Shown piece by piece: positions 1 through 11,800 of a DNA stretch of 64,000 bases. The position numbers and the translations under genes are program-made. Each line of letters starts with the position of its first letter. Positions within the stretch are counted from its first letter, which is position 1. The stretch comes from Pestalotiopsis fici W106-1 (Eukaryota > Ascomycota > Sordariomycetes > Amphisphaeriales > Sporocadaceae), in NCBI RefSeq assembly GCF_000516985.1, contig NW_006917097.1, forward strand, positions 2,294,001 through 2,358,000, read 5' to 3'. The notes under the pieces were generated by a model that had not been told where the DNA came from, did not search any database, and saw only the letters and a program-made list of their open reading frames with translations.

Positions 1-2
1 CG

Positions 3-384
3 GAGACCGACACGGCCTTGGTAATGAGGCGCTGGACTAACACCACCAGACTATTCAAGAACAAGGTGACTGAAGCCGCCCTCAAGGTGGAGCGGGAAAG
101 CAAGTCGGACAAGTTTGACGAGATGGCACCGCTCGTCAGCGGCAAACGTGGACGCGAGGTCTTCATCAATGGTGATCCTGACTATGGAGTGAGTCACCTA
201 CGCCACAATGCAAACGTACCTTTGACTAATAAAAATATTCGCACAGGTCTGGACCGCCGGTCAGGTCATTGGTCTTATTCACGACATTCCTACATGCCAG
301 GAACTTGTGACACGTATTGAGAAGGAGGCTGAGGAAACATTGACGTCCAAGCTCAAGCTGACTACATCAAAGGCGAAGCTATAG
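3..384 (+). CDS. Nitronate monooxygenase (2-nitropropane dioxygenase family), 3' end only
   Basis: This is the last 107 residues of a gene that begins before the window. The exons are 3..188 and 247..384, with a 58-bp GTGAGT..CAG intron. Splicing joins GDPDYG to VWTAGQVIGLIHDIPTCQEL, which matches my memory of the C-terminal end of the FMN-dependent nitronate monooxygenase TIM barrel (active-site glycine/loop followed by a C-terminal helix). Family enzymes oxidise alkyl nitronates to carbonyl compounds and nitrite. The catalytic histidine lies upstream and is not visible. The 5' part is missing because of the window edge, not because the gene is broken. A related FMN enoyl reductase-like barrel cannot be fully excluded. 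Confidence 0.75.
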
Positions 385-2460
385 ATGGATAGACTCGTAC
401 TATTGCATGATATTGATTCCATGGCCGTATCTGCTCACGAAAGCTCAACTGCGGCTCATTAGCCGGGCGTTGATCACTACTGAATAGGAAGTACCCTTTT
501 TGCGCATCTTAAAGCTTAGCACGTAAATAGACTACAAAGAAGATGCTTTTCTAGTACGAGATTTGCGCGGCGACGGAGTTCCCTCCGTCAATAAATTAAA
601 ATCTGACTTGTCACTGACTGTCTAAAGTGCGCGCCACAACGCCGGGCCGCACCGTCCAACCGCGTGTTGACAAACAAGGGCCCCATTGCTATATGTGACG
701 GAGCGTTATAGTCAATAATTCCCACAGGAGCGGTTGGCGAAATGCACGTCTTGTAGATCATTGATCGGATCATCAGTTCCGGATGGATCTAGATTCGTAA
801 ACATGTGCTGCTTATCATGTCCAATGACAGTAATCTCTGCGGGCGTGGGGATTGCCTGTTGAACGAAACAAAACTTTCTTCTTTTTCTTCTCCCTCCCTC
901 AAATCTCTGGATACATTGAGCAGGGAAGGAAAGAAGAAAAATAAGAATGAGATGAGCCCCTCGCCCCCCCCCTCGGCGCGCAGCTAGGGCATGGGGGGTC
1001 TCTTGGCTTCGTTGGGTTTACCCTGGCTTTTGCCTGACCTTGTATCTAGTACCAAGGTCTCGTAATTACATTAAAGAATAACAAATAAATGATAGTATTA
1101 ATTAATTGACAATCAACAGGCCTCGGCCCAAGTGATCTGCATTTCCACGGCCCTACAAGGCTGCAACTGTGGATACTACGGAAAAGCAACCGGCAGGCAT
1201 TTCTCACATGGCTTGTCAGATGATAGGTTGCGGCGCTATGCCCGCTTACGTTTTTGTCTCTTCTTCACATTCTTTTTATTTTCTTTCTTTTCCTCCCATG
1301 GTCCACCATTTCCCAGCTTTGGAATCACATATTGCCGCCCTCCTCTAGACAGCTACTGTGACTCAACTTTGCTGCGCTGGATGGCGTAGGCACAATAAAA
1401 TGTTAGGATGATGCCAGTGAGCCATTCCCGGGATTATCTCTGTCTCATAAATTTGTCTTTCATCTTTGTCTTACAATGGCAAACGCCACGAAAAGAGACG
1501 AGGCTGGTCAACGCGCGCTGCGTTGTATCAAATGATCAAGAAATAGAAAATGAGATACATGATTCCAAATAAAAGCGGCAAAGCTCCACAGTCAACATCT
1601 CGGCCGATTGCACTACATTTTCTTCTTTCCAAAGCCCGAGGAACGGGGATCCACCAATGAGCCAAGCTCATATGTACAAAGAATGCAAGAGACAAGCCCC
1701 AAGAACATGGATCTACCAATGAGGAGGTAGTAAAAAAAGCAAAATTAGAATTAAAAGAAAAAAAAAATTGGACAAATGATATATGGTTCCGAAGGGAAAG
1801 TAACTCGCAAGGTCCTCTGACTTACGACCTATCATATCCCTTTCGACAGCAACACAACAGTGTAGTTAGGCACGCGCAAAGGGAATGAAAAAGAGAGCCG
1901 CCCCGCCTGGGCCCTGCGGGAGCGGATATCTTTCCGCAGTTACTCATGAGTGGTCCTTTTCGACGTGATATAGATTATATGCAACATTGAAAGAACCAAT
2001 GAGAGACAAGTCGAGATTCCTGTATGCGCATGTGAGAGTGAGAGAGAGAGAGACGGGGAGAAAAGAAAGAAATAAATAAAGCGGAGAACCTGCTCCGGGG
2101 GAAAAGGGTGATGGAATCCTCTCATTTTTTCTTTCTCTTTTTCTTTAAACCCCGAAGAACGGCGACACGGCATGGGGGATGGAACAACCATGCCCCAGGG
2201 CAAGCCATGGACATATTGCTTGGCTATCTAGATGGAATGTTACATTCGGCTGGCACCCACTGCTTTCATAGGGAGACGTGACTGGCTCGCGAATCTGCAA
2301 CATAATGTTAAACTTTTTTCCACCCCTTCATAACTCATTCCCATTGTATCGATAAAGTATCAAGCAAAATCACTACGAATACACCACAGCTTGGGGATAG
2401 TGTGGAAAGAGGAACAAGCTTTATTTCCTTTTCCTGTTTATACCGAAGTATTTTTTTTTT
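385..2460. other. Intergenic spacer, no gene seen
   Basis: Only short overlapping open frames with low-complexity translations occur here. It holds a C-tract near 965-972, A-rich runs, a GA microsatellite at about 2037-2055 and an imperfect 21-bp direct repeat (1641-1661 and 1703-1723). Confidence 0.6.
2420..2425 (-). terminator. Putative polyadenylation signal of the cupin gene
   Basis: AATAAA on the minus strand lies about 36-41 nt beyond the cupin stop codon, followed by T/A-rich sequence. The position is right for a fungal poly(A) signal. No transcript evidence is available. Confidence 0.35.
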
Positions 2461-3527
2461 TCAAGGCTCGGACTCGACGTCAGGGGGAAAGGTACCAAAC
2501 AGCTCCATGATATGCTGGGTTTGATCCGGAGTCAGCTTCTGGCCCGATGTCGTGATCTTGCTCATGGTGCGAAAGTCTGCGGAGGTTCGGGCAAGAGTCA
2601 GTTTGAGAGTTCTTGTTAGAAATGACCCGGAAATCGATATCCGGGTTTGGATAACGCGGATGCGTTGTGAGAGGCCTCTCATGCTGGCAAACTTACAGTC
2701 CATGTAGTATCCTAAGAAGACACAACACGTCAGTCACATGTAACCAAATAAAGAAAAGCTTCTCGTCAAGACGACGCAAATGTTAGTGCATACCTGGTGT
2801 AGCAGTCATGAAGAACTCGGCAGGCTCTGAATCACTTGCATTCTTGAAAGTATGAATCGCTCGGGGAGGTACCGTCATTCTGAGCACATGTCAGCCCTCA
2901 TCTTCCACCCGACAATAGAGCGGACGGTCGCGAATCTTTTCCCAACACCGACGCGAGGAAACAAGGCTTCCTCTCAAGAGGCGCTCGATCCCAAGGCTGC
3001 TAGTCTCCTCCTTACCTGCAGCCTCGACAAAAAGGACCTCGATTGCTTGCTCATGTCACAACCAAAACTCAGGTACAGAGAAATGGGGAACAGAAGCCAA
3101 ATCAGAGGAACAGATATGGCTATGAATACTCACAATTCACCCACGCCAACGACAACATTGGCATCAGGCGTAACAAAGGTAACCCTCCCCTTGGTGACGA
3201 AGAAGCACTCGTCATGGAAGCGGTGCCAATGCACTATCAATGGCAAAGAAATCCTCAAGTCAGCGTCTTCTTCTTCTTTGTATTCTCCCTCTCTCTCTCA
3301 CTCTTTCGAGTCAAGCTGACCTGCTTGAACAAGCAATAATCAGGAAGAAAACAAGACTCACTTGGTGGCCCACTGGCTCCTGCCGGTAGCTCAAGCAGCA
3401 TACAACCGATCCGATTGTCCGTGTGCGTACCGTCCTCGAAAATGTATATGGTCGTGGGCCCGACCTGGACCTTTTCGCTGTTTTCGCGCGTCTGGTGCAG
3501 CACGGGCACGGGACCACGGAGAGGCAT
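2461..3527 (-). CDS. Small single-domain cupin protein
   Basis: The model has five exons on the minus strand: 3362..3527, 3134..3233, 2794..2879, 2697..2711 and 2461..2576, giving 160 residues. Cupin motif 1 spans the first splice junction as GPPMHWHRFHDE (H57, H59, E64). Motif 2 is GELMTVPPRAIHTFKN, with H98 as the fourth likely metal ligand. The full ligand set suggests a working metal-binding cupin, such as a small dioxygenase, isomerase or cyclase. The substrate is unknown. Similar lone cupins occur in fungal secondary-metabolite clusters, but the neighbours here do not form one. Exon 4 is only 15 nt; its boundaries are supported by frame (G-Y-Y-M-D-Y) and GT/AG ends. The start is the first ATG of the frame. 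Confidence 0.82.
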
Positions 3528-4310
3528 GCTGGCAGGAGGAGATCAAGGTAAGACGAGAGGGATATACTCGATAGGTGTATGTACACCCAGCCTTGGCCCA
3601 AAATACCCAATGTTCGCTGCCTGTAAAGGAAATGAGTCCAATGAGCAGAGTTGAAATTAGGCAGAAGGTTGCACTGAGCTGGAACGAGGTGTTTGATCAT
3701 CAAAGAAAAAGATGAAGTGACGCCGACCAAGTCAGTATGTTGTAAGCTGCTCCAAAGGTCACGCGGGACGTTTGAACGGAGCTCCGGTGGCCTTCCCCGG
3801 ACGGGGTTTCTTTAGCTTCGGTCCCGAACTGGCCAGTCCTAATGGCTCCCATTTACCACACCAATATGAGAGTCCCTGACCGATCACCTGATATCAGATG
3901 TTCCCCTGCATCTTGGAAATCTGCGTTATGCAGGGGATACGCTTATTTTCATGTATATATTTCTTTTTGAAATGGATGCAGGATAAACTCTGTCATTTGG
4001 TACGAGCCGTGTCTTACACGCTCTGCAATTATTTGTCTACCCAGAGCAACCTGAAGATGCTTTCATTATTCCTACTGAGCACAGTGCTCTGACATTGCGC
4101 CTTGATGTATGAATACACATGAAAACCACCAATATGACGACAGTCCTGATGAGGAAAGAAGAAGAAAAAGAGCAAAGTCCAACGCCGCCGTCCTGGAAAA
4201 CCTGCTGATGCATGCAAAGAGAGAATAGACCGCTGAAAAACGCCTGTATGATGATGATGATGGGCAACCCAGGTTGGGTACTGGACCCAATTGCCAATGT
4301 TGAAAACTTC
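3528..4310. other. Intergenic spacer upstream of the cupin gene
   Basis: No convincing gene. It should hold the cupin promoter and the 3' UTR of the next minus-strand gene. Confidence 0.55.
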
Positions 4311-6379
4311 TTATTCAATGCTCATGCGCATCAACCCATCGTGTGTATCCACCATGCCTTGGAACCCGACTCGGCCCTTAGCACCACTGATCGGCCTTCC
4401 ATTATTCGTGGCACCACCACCCGTAGTTCCACCCGTACTGCCATTGTCGCTCGGCGTGCCAGAGGCCTTGTCGCCTCCATTGCTTCCCGGCCGCGAGCCC
4501 CATGGCGCCATATCGCGCTGTAGGGGGCTCTGCATAACGGGCGAGTTGTGTACGCTCATGCCAGGGCTGACTGCTCGTCTCTTGAAGCCGACGGGGTCGA
4601 AGTCGTCGTCCCTTCGTCGCTTATTGTTGATGCGACGGGTAATCTCTTCGGCAGTCGGTGGCAGCTTCGGTCCTTGGGATCCCGTGGCAGAACCCGAGGC
4701 CTGGGGGGTTTCCGAACGCTGGCTATCGCTCTCGTTGCCAATCATTGCAAGCGCTGGACCGGGCCCGAATAAGCTGTTATGCCGCGTCAGAGGCGAGTCC
4801 ATGTTCATATCGCTAATGCCCGACGATGAGCCACGAGGCAGAAATGCTGGGGGCGGTGGCGTAACCCGACTGCCGGCCACGCTGCTTGTCTCGGAGAAGT
4901 CATCCCAAAATTGTTTTCCCTTAGAATTCTTGAGTGCTTGTTGCTTGAAGCTGCTGGACAAGCCCGAGTCCGCTATGAGGTCGTCATCCAGCATATCGTC
5001 AATGGTTTCATCGTTTAGATTGGGCGAGGACTTGGCCGACGCTATATCGAGGGGAGGGGGTCCGGATTGCACTCGAGGCTCCAGGTCCATATCGCTCTCG
5101 CGCACCTGACGAATAACTTCGGCTTCCCTTCGAAATTCGGAGTCGACAGGCGCGCCTTCCTCGGCCAGTGCGGCTCGAATGCGAGCAAACCCCTTGGTTT
5201 TGGGCTGCACAAAAACAGAGATTAGTACGACGCCATTGCAAAAGTCGGCTTGAACTCGTGGCGGAATGATGTACTCACAAGAAGGTTGCCGCGCCGGGTC
5301 ACTGCGCGCCTGACAACTCCTCCACGACCGTCTCTAGGAATGTCAATAGCATCCATAGCCTTCTCGTCATCCGCGGCGGATATGTGCAATTGATTGGCGG
5401 CCCAGCTAATGCTCTCCCTCCTTGCATGTGATCCGGGGGAATCCTTCATCTCGCTGACGACGTTATTCGGAGGGGACTTGGACAACCCGGGAGGCGCGGC
5501 AGGATTGAAGCCCAACCCCAGTAGACCACGAAACTTTTTCTTTGGTTGTTTCCTCGGTCGTGCCCTGAAGCTGTTCAGACTATTTGCGGCAGGCGAGTTG
5601 CCGGGCATCCACGGAATCCCAGAGACCTGGCCAGTTTTTGCTGCGTGGGGTGTGCCCATAAAAGCGTCCTCCATCTCCTCATCCATTGGATCGTCATCGT
5701 CGGAGCTCGATGAAGTATCAGAGCCCAAGGCCATGTGGTGGTGATTGGCACTCCCAATGGAGCTGGAAACATTCATGCGTTCCTGATTACCCATAATAGA
5801 CCACAACGAGTTGGATGATTGTTCAATGCCATATTCCCCAATGCTCCGGCCTGGAATATTCATGGCCCTTCCGCCGCCGATCGTTGGGGAAGTATCTGGT
5901 GACGACTGCTCGGCCAGGGTGGAGTGGTGCAGACTGGTCGCTGCTCTCGAAAAGTCGAGGCCCCGCGATCGTCTGGGCAGGATATTGGTTGGAGAGGCAT
6001 ATATGTGGGACTGGTCCAGCTTTGGAGACAATGGGCTGGGCTTGACGTATGATGATGGCTGGCCTTGTCCTGGCGTCGTAGCTGTGTCGCGACTGGGCAG
6101 ATGCAGTGATAGGCCACGGAGGGGGAAGTCGGGTCGCCGCGGGGTAACAGGCGCAGGAGTCGTGCTTTGTGCAGCCGTTGACGACGCGACATCCCGCAGT
6201 GAACTGTCGTCCTTTGACGTTCTTCTCGTGTCGATTATGAAGGGCGAGGGTGACAATTGGGCGCCGCCTCCATCCGATAGGCTTCGAGTCTTAGTGAGGC
6301 ACTGCTCTGGTGCGAGAACACTGCCCATGTCCTGCTCGCCCACAATCACGTCGTCTTCGCCGTGTTTGATCGCTTCCAT
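4311..6379 (-). CDS. Conserved fungal Ser/Pro-rich, mostly disordered protein
   Basis: There are two exons, 5279..6379 and 4311..5204, separated by a 74-bp intron, coding for 664 residues. Most of the protein is Ser/Thr/Pro-rich and predicted by eye to be disordered, with many SP/TP sites suited to CDK or MAPK phosphorylation. An acidic patch (SSSSDDDDPMDEEMEDAF) lies mid-protein. The most structured-looking block crosses the intron: VTRRGNLL joined to PKTKGFARIRAALAEEG, then a charged helix. A second basic block, NNKRRRDDDFDPVGFKRRA, looks like a nuclear localisation signal. I do not recognise a Pfam domain. The pattern faintly recalls fungal proteins annotated as cell-cycle inhibitor Nif1, but that is memory only and weak. 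Confidence 0.8.
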
Positions 6380-7664
6380 GGCTAAGATCTCGTCATGTTC
6401 AACTTGACAATGCGACAGATTGCAGAGTATTCAAAAAATCGTTCGACGATGGTATCCCGCTGAGAAAGGCCCTTGGTGGGCCAGGAACACGACGAGTTTG
6501 TTTGTCACTCAGGGCCTTGAAGCGTGTCGCGGCACCCAAAGTGTTGGCGCTTAGATTGATTGCTTTCGCTTGCGAGATGCCGCGGTTGTGTCAGTTTCAG
6601 TCAGACGTGATGGAGTAACCAATGGACAGCGTCCAGGTCTGCGGATTGGCTTCCAAGTCGATGATTTGAATTTCAGTGTCTCAGTACGGGATGATGATGA
6701 GGGAAGGTAATGTAGTTATCCTAGAAAGCGAAGCTCCATTGTAGTCTACAATCAGCAGATGTGGAGTTCATCGCATAGTGTACATCGAGTTAGTAAGTGA
6801 CGTCTAGCGTACCTAGTGTACACTATGTAGCCCAGCACTCACACAGACCACACGCAACAGACCACATCACCAACATACTCCATTATGGGCCAGCCAGCGG
6901 CAAGCCTGGCAAGGTCGAATGGCTCGAACTTGGCCCCATCTGAGTCGAGCATTCATAAGCCTTGTTTTAGTGTATTTAGGTAGGGAAGTCAATGTAGTGG
7001 GACCGACAAGGGCAATAGGCGTAACTGATAGCGCATCTCAACGCCCTGGAAAGGCTCTCAACTATTGGTGGTATTATATTACCAAAATTTTGGAGATTGG
7101 TATGCGTTCACGACCTGAGACAATTCACACACAGGTTTTTATCTGCTTATCCATGTAGTTGCAATAATAGTCAAGATTATCCTAATTCCGTGCCTGTAGA
7201 CCGGGGCCATTGAACAACGGGATAGATAGTTTGCATACTTCCCCGAGCCGCACAGTGGACTGGGCGGACCGGCCAATCTGGACGTCATCCGTGGTCTCAG
7301 TCAAACCCTGAACCTAATTAATCCTCCTTTCTTCTCAGTTTCTTTTGAATTTGTTCTTCTTGTTGCTTTCTTTTTCTCAACGCGGGACCTTTGACTTATA
7401 GGGACGGCTTGGACACTGCCTCCGGTATCGGCTTGCCAGCACCGGCATGTGGACGTGGGGTGTTCAAGGGCCCGAAGATGCGAAAGAAGCCATTAGTACA
7501 CATGCATTCAATTTTGTTCACATTTATTTCACTTAGCATGGATCCAATAAAACCACATATTACTCCCGTGTTCATAGAATTTGGACTATGTATTGCCCGC
7601 GCTTGAAGGTGTACCTACCCAAACTTGGATCGCCCATGACACGTCCAGTGTATAGTAAATCTTT
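6380..7664. other. Intergenic spacer between two minus-strand genes
   Basis: No gene seen. The part next to 6380 should be the promoter of the disordered-protein gene. A C/T-rich stretch lies at about 7320-7380. Confidence 0.55.
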
Positions 7665-8744
7665 CTATTGAGTATCGGGCGGCGGCAACTCCCAACTTCG
7701 GACTGCTTGTCCTTTCTCTTTCCTCTTGCCCAAACGCGGTGACCCGCCTCCAACAAATTGCAACACCCATTCTCGCACCTTTTGCGTCTTTAGAAGTTGT
7801 TGTCGTCCATCTGTACGATGGGCCAGCTCTTTTGCGCTGTAGAACCCCCCAACATCGTCTTCGTCAAGCTTGCGACGGTACAAGAGGTCGACTTTTGTTA
7901 GATTTCTTCTCAGGCTATGACCGTGAACTTTATTCTTGAAGTGGCTCAAAGCGACGTTGCGCAGAAGGATTATGTCTTGGCGCCTAGTGCTCCTCAGTGT
8001 GGCTTCCGAGGCTGAGGTGGCATCGTCGGATAACCAAAAGGTTATGCTAAACCCCGACTTGGATTCGTCGCCAACAATGAGCTCAACTAAAGACTTGGAG
8101 CGCCCCCATTTGGTTCTCACGGTACGTGGCTCGGCCACAGAGATGACACCAGCTATCAGATTGACCGTCATCGTCTGCGGTTCAATGGAGTTGAGGTACG
8201 AGGCATTAGGAAGATTCCCGAGATTGCTCAAGCGAGCAGTGCCAAGTCCCAAGGTCCTATCTCCTTGGTCAATAAAGGTGCTTTCTTCAATAGAACTTCT
8301 GAAGCTTTCATCCTGAGTTGATATGAAAGAAGTCTCCTCAGCAGTGCTGTTGAGAGTCGCTGTCGGCAGTTGTGAAGACGTTATGTCGTCGTACACTCTG
8401 AGGGAATGTTCATAAAACTCGTCGCGCAGAGACTGGCTCGCAGCGTCGGTGCCTTGTGTGTCGGCGGTCCTGAAAAAGTCTTGACTGGCCTGATAGTAGC
8501 CGTCAAACTCGTGCATCTGAGTGAAGCCAGTCTCCAGCCTTTGTTGTTGGAGAGGGATACTTCTCCAAGTAGCTATATCCAAAACCGTTTCCTCGGCCCC
8601 CTGATTCGCTTCCGTCCCAGTGGCCTTGCTTATCCCAGCAAAACAAGCAAGAGGTTCTAGAAACTCATTCAAAAGCTCTTCTGACGTCCAATCAATAGCA
8701 TCATTGGCAGGTGCACCAGCAAATATCATGACCTTTGGAGTCAT
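7665..8744 (-). CDS. OB-fold nucleic-acid-binding protein, RPA/SHLD2-like
   Basis: A single exon of 359 residues. Residues 1-185 are acidic, Ser/Thr-rich and low in predicted order. Residues about 190-292 look like an OB fold: alternating hydrophobic strands in TMTVNLIAGVISVAEPRTVR, ELIVGDESKSGFSITFWLS and RRQDIILLRNVALSHFKNKV. The GDES..GF..TFWL hairpin is typical of the RPA-, MEIOB- and SHLD2-type family. The tail is basic (GKRKEKGQ). A role on single-stranded DNA or telomeres is inferred from the fold only. The start is the ATG at 8744, and a possible AG acceptor just upstream (near 8763) leaves room for an extra 5' exon. NDC80 is transcribed divergently from the shared 648-bp spacer. Confidence 0.75.
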   Translation of the reverse strand: MTPKVMIFAGAPANDAIDWTSEELLNEFLEPLACFAGISKATGTEANQGAEETVLDIATWRSIPLQQQRLETGFTQMHEFDGYYQASQDFFRTADTQGTDAASQSLRDEFYEHSLRVYDDITSSQLPTATLNSTAEETSFISTQDESFRSSIEESTFIDQGDRTLGLGTARLSNLGNLPNASYLNSIEPQTMTVNLIAGVISVAEPRTVRTKWGRSKSLVELIVGDESKSGFSITFWLSDDATSASEATLRSTRRQDIILLRNVALSHFKNKVHGHSLRRNLTKVDLLYRRKLDEDDVGGFYSAKELAHRTDGRQQLLKTQKVREWVLQFVGGGSPRLGKRKEKGQAVRSWELPPPDTQ

Positions 8745-9392
8745 ATCGCTCGAGCTCAGCTGCTGGCAAGCAACGCGAATTCATTGCATGTTTTTGTGTT
8801 TCCAACAATAAACAAGAAGAGAAAGAAAGAAAGAAAGAGGGAGGATAAATTAGAGAAAATAGAATATGAATGAGCAAAAGAGCAGTAGCCAAAGAGATCC
8901 TCAACCCTAAATGATGAGAAACTTCATTTGTGCATCATGATGTTTTGCGATTTATGACAGTCGACGTTCGACATCTGGACATTGGGGGATTCAAGTGGAT
9001 CCTTTGGAGAAACCTTGAAGTAGGTAGAGAGACTTGAGGTACGTACCTTGCAGCCTTAACCCCGCCCGTCAATCAAATGTCAATAATAAATGTACCAGCT
9101 CAGGCTTCTCAATGTGCTGGCTGCCGCCCCGACAGCGACAGCCAATGAAAAAGCTGCAGGCGGTTTTTGTTTACTTTGCGACCAGAGCAACCCCCCGATT
9201 AGAGCAACACCACTTCAAGTAATCCAAGTTAATCATCTCCCGTGCATCACACCCATTTCGCCGTCAATTCTTTCAAACTCTCTAGAAAAACCTACACCAT
9301 CAATTCCGCAATAACGTCGCCCTTTGCATTGGCCACCCGACGTTGCCCATAGTCACGAATATACGAATTTCTCGAGGCTGCTGCCCTGCATT
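8745..9392. promoter_or_regulatory. Divergent promoter region between the OB-fold gene and NDC80
   Basis: Both flanking genes start at this spacer, so it must hold both promoters. An A/G microsatellite (about 8819-8840) is the only obvious landmark. No TATA box was recognised. Confidence 0.5.
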
Positions 9393-11800
9393 ATGTCGCA
9401 GGACACGGGTCTTTGGAGCGTGCGAAGGCCCCGAGAGGTACGAGACGTTGTCCCTCCCTCCCCGTCCGCCGCCGCCGCCGCGCGCGCGCAAACTCGATTC
9501 CACCTACCTCGATGTACCTTGCCTCACTTTTCTCCACTCCGCGAAACTAACATTTGTGTGTTTTCTCAACACGACGCAGACCCTAGGAGGCATCAACCTC
9601 AACACCAACAGTGCCATACCCCAACCTCCATCCGCCATGAAGAGATCAAACTCTGCGAGCGGCTTTGGCGGCAGCCACGTGCGCTCTGTCTCGGGATCTA
9701 GGCAGTCCCTGGCCATGGGCAGCCGCCCGCCCCAGCCCATCTTCTCGCGAGCTTCACTCGGCGGAAGCAACCTCGCTGAAATGGGCATGTCTTCCGTCAA
9801 GCGCGCTTCAATTGCGCCCAGCAGCGGCTCCCTCAAAACCTATGCGCCCGCCGGACTGCCAGGCCGCAGCTCAGAAGGCGACCCGAGACGGAGTAGTATC
9901 TACCGATCGCGGCCTTCGACCAACGGCCCCATGAACCACCAGAGTTTCTTCCAGCAGGCACCGCAAGCTGCGGGTGTGCCGCGCGATCCTCGCCCTCTGA
10001 GAGACCGATCGTATCAGGCGCGCATTGGGCAGGAATTATTAGACTATCTGGCAAAGCACAACTTTGAGATGGAAATGAAGCATAACTTGTCGCAAAACAT
10101 CATCAAGTCGCCTACGCAAAAAGACTTCAATTACATGTTTCAATGGTTATATCACCGCATTGACCCGGCATATCGCTTCCAGAAGAATATTGATCAGGAG
10201 GTGCCACCGATTTTGAAGCAGCTGCGCTACCCTTTTGAGAGGAGTATCACCAAGTCGCAAATCGCGGCCGTGGGTGGTCAGAACTGGAGCACGTTTCTTG
10301 GTCTGCTGCACTGGATGATGCAGTTGGCGCAAATGCTCGAGGGCTACACGCTTCACAACTATGACGACGCATGCATGGAGGCTGGCATTGATGTTTCGGG
10401 GGACCACATCATTTTCGACTTCCTGAGTTCAGCTTACCGAGACTGGCTGGACATGGGTGATGATGCAGGCGACGAAGACGCCGAGAGAGCACTGGCACCG
10501 CACATTCAAGCCATGGCAGAGGCTTTTGAACGTTCAAACTCGAAGTATCAATCCGAGCTTGACATGCTTGAAGCTGAAAATGCCCGGTTACAGCAAGAAA
10601 TCGAAGACCTAGAAAAGTCGACACCAGATCCACGAGTCTTGGATGACAACTTCAAAATCATGGAAGAGGATAAGATGAAGTTTGAGGAATACAACGCCTT
10701 GGCGCAACAAAGATCAGAGAAGTATGAAAGCCGAGTCGCCGTGCTTGAAGAAGAATACCACAAACTCATGGAAGAGCTCAAAGAGGCCGATGACGAACGT
10801 CGCAGCTTGCAAAAAGAGGTCGATAGCCAGGGAATAAGCATGTCGGATATTGACCGCATGACTTCGGAGCGCGAGCGCCTGCAACGTGGAATCGAGTCGG
10901 CTGCTCAGCGCCTCGAGGATGTGAAGAAGAAGGTTGCAGAAAAGGAAACTGAAGCCAGCCGGAGGCTCGACGAGCTTGAGCGTCTTGTCGACAAGTACAA
11001 CACCATAGCCTACCAGAACCAACTCATCCCCACAACTGCCGAGAACGCCAAGGGGGAGCAATACGAACTTGCAGTCACGGTCAACGAGTCGGACTTTACA
11101 GGTTCAGTTATGAAGGGGGGTTCCTACGGCGCTTCCTCAACAGGCACCGAACGCCTACTGGCAGACCCGGTTACTGGTTATCAACCAGCTCACATCTTGA
11201 ACCTTGACCTGCGCGGAACAGTTAAGAACAACTTTGCGCAGTTGCGCAAGGAGGTCAGTGAGCGACGTGGCCTCGCCATGGACGCCATGATGAAAGACCA
11301 CGAACTACTCGACGGCATTAAGGAGACCATTGAGGACAAGCAGGGCGAAGTAGAAGCACTGCGACACCGCGTCCGCGCTGCCGAGGAGGAGTACGAGAAG
11401 ACCAAAGAAGTCACAACCACACAGAAGCTGGCGAGCGATGCACAAATCGAGAAGATGGAGAAGGAGCTCGCCAAAATGCGCACCCAACTCACAGAGAGCT
11501 TGCAATTCCTTGAGCAGAGGGAGATGAACACCAACATTGAGTAAGTTATATTCACGTTGATCTCCATGGTAAACTTGAAACTCATCATTCCATTATAGGT
11601 ACGAGCAACTCACACTCAAGGCCAATGCTCTGCGCGAGGAGCTGCACACGGAAATTGAGCGCATGCTCAATGACGTGATCAAGTTCAAGGTGCACGTTCA
11701 GAAGAACCTTGAAGACTACGAGAGTTTCGTGGCAGACGAGCTCGAGAAAGAGCTCGTGCCCGAGGAGATGTCGGTGGATGAAGAGGAAGAAGAGGATTGA
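9393..11800 (+). CDS. NDC80: Kinetochore protein Ndc80 (HEC1)
   Basis: There are three exons, 9393..9437, 9580..11540 and 11599..11800, giving 735 residues. The N-terminus [15 protein letters not shown] is joined to TLGGINLN by removing a 142-bp intron. A Ser/Arg-rich, Aurora-type phosphoregulated tail covers residues 1 to about 150. A calponin-homology microtubule-binding domain covers about 157-270 ([39 protein letters not shown]). Coiled coil follows from about 310, interrupted at about 505-565 by the Ndc80 loop region ([26 protein letters not shown]), and continues to an acidic C-terminus. Ndc80 pairs with Nuf2 in the outer kinetochore and couples chromosomes to spindle microtubules. An open frame reaching back to 9343 reads through intron 1 and is not the true start. 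Confidence 0.95.

Noticed and set aside
3..3527. Secondary-metabolite cluster (monooxygenase plus cupin)
   Set aside because: No PKS, NRPS, terpene synthase or pathway regulator nearby; the next genes are housekeeping.
9343..9392. Upstream extension of NDC80
   Set aside because: It reads through intron 1 and gives a non-homologous Pro/Arg-rich N-terminus; the spliced start [12 protein letters not shown] fits the family.
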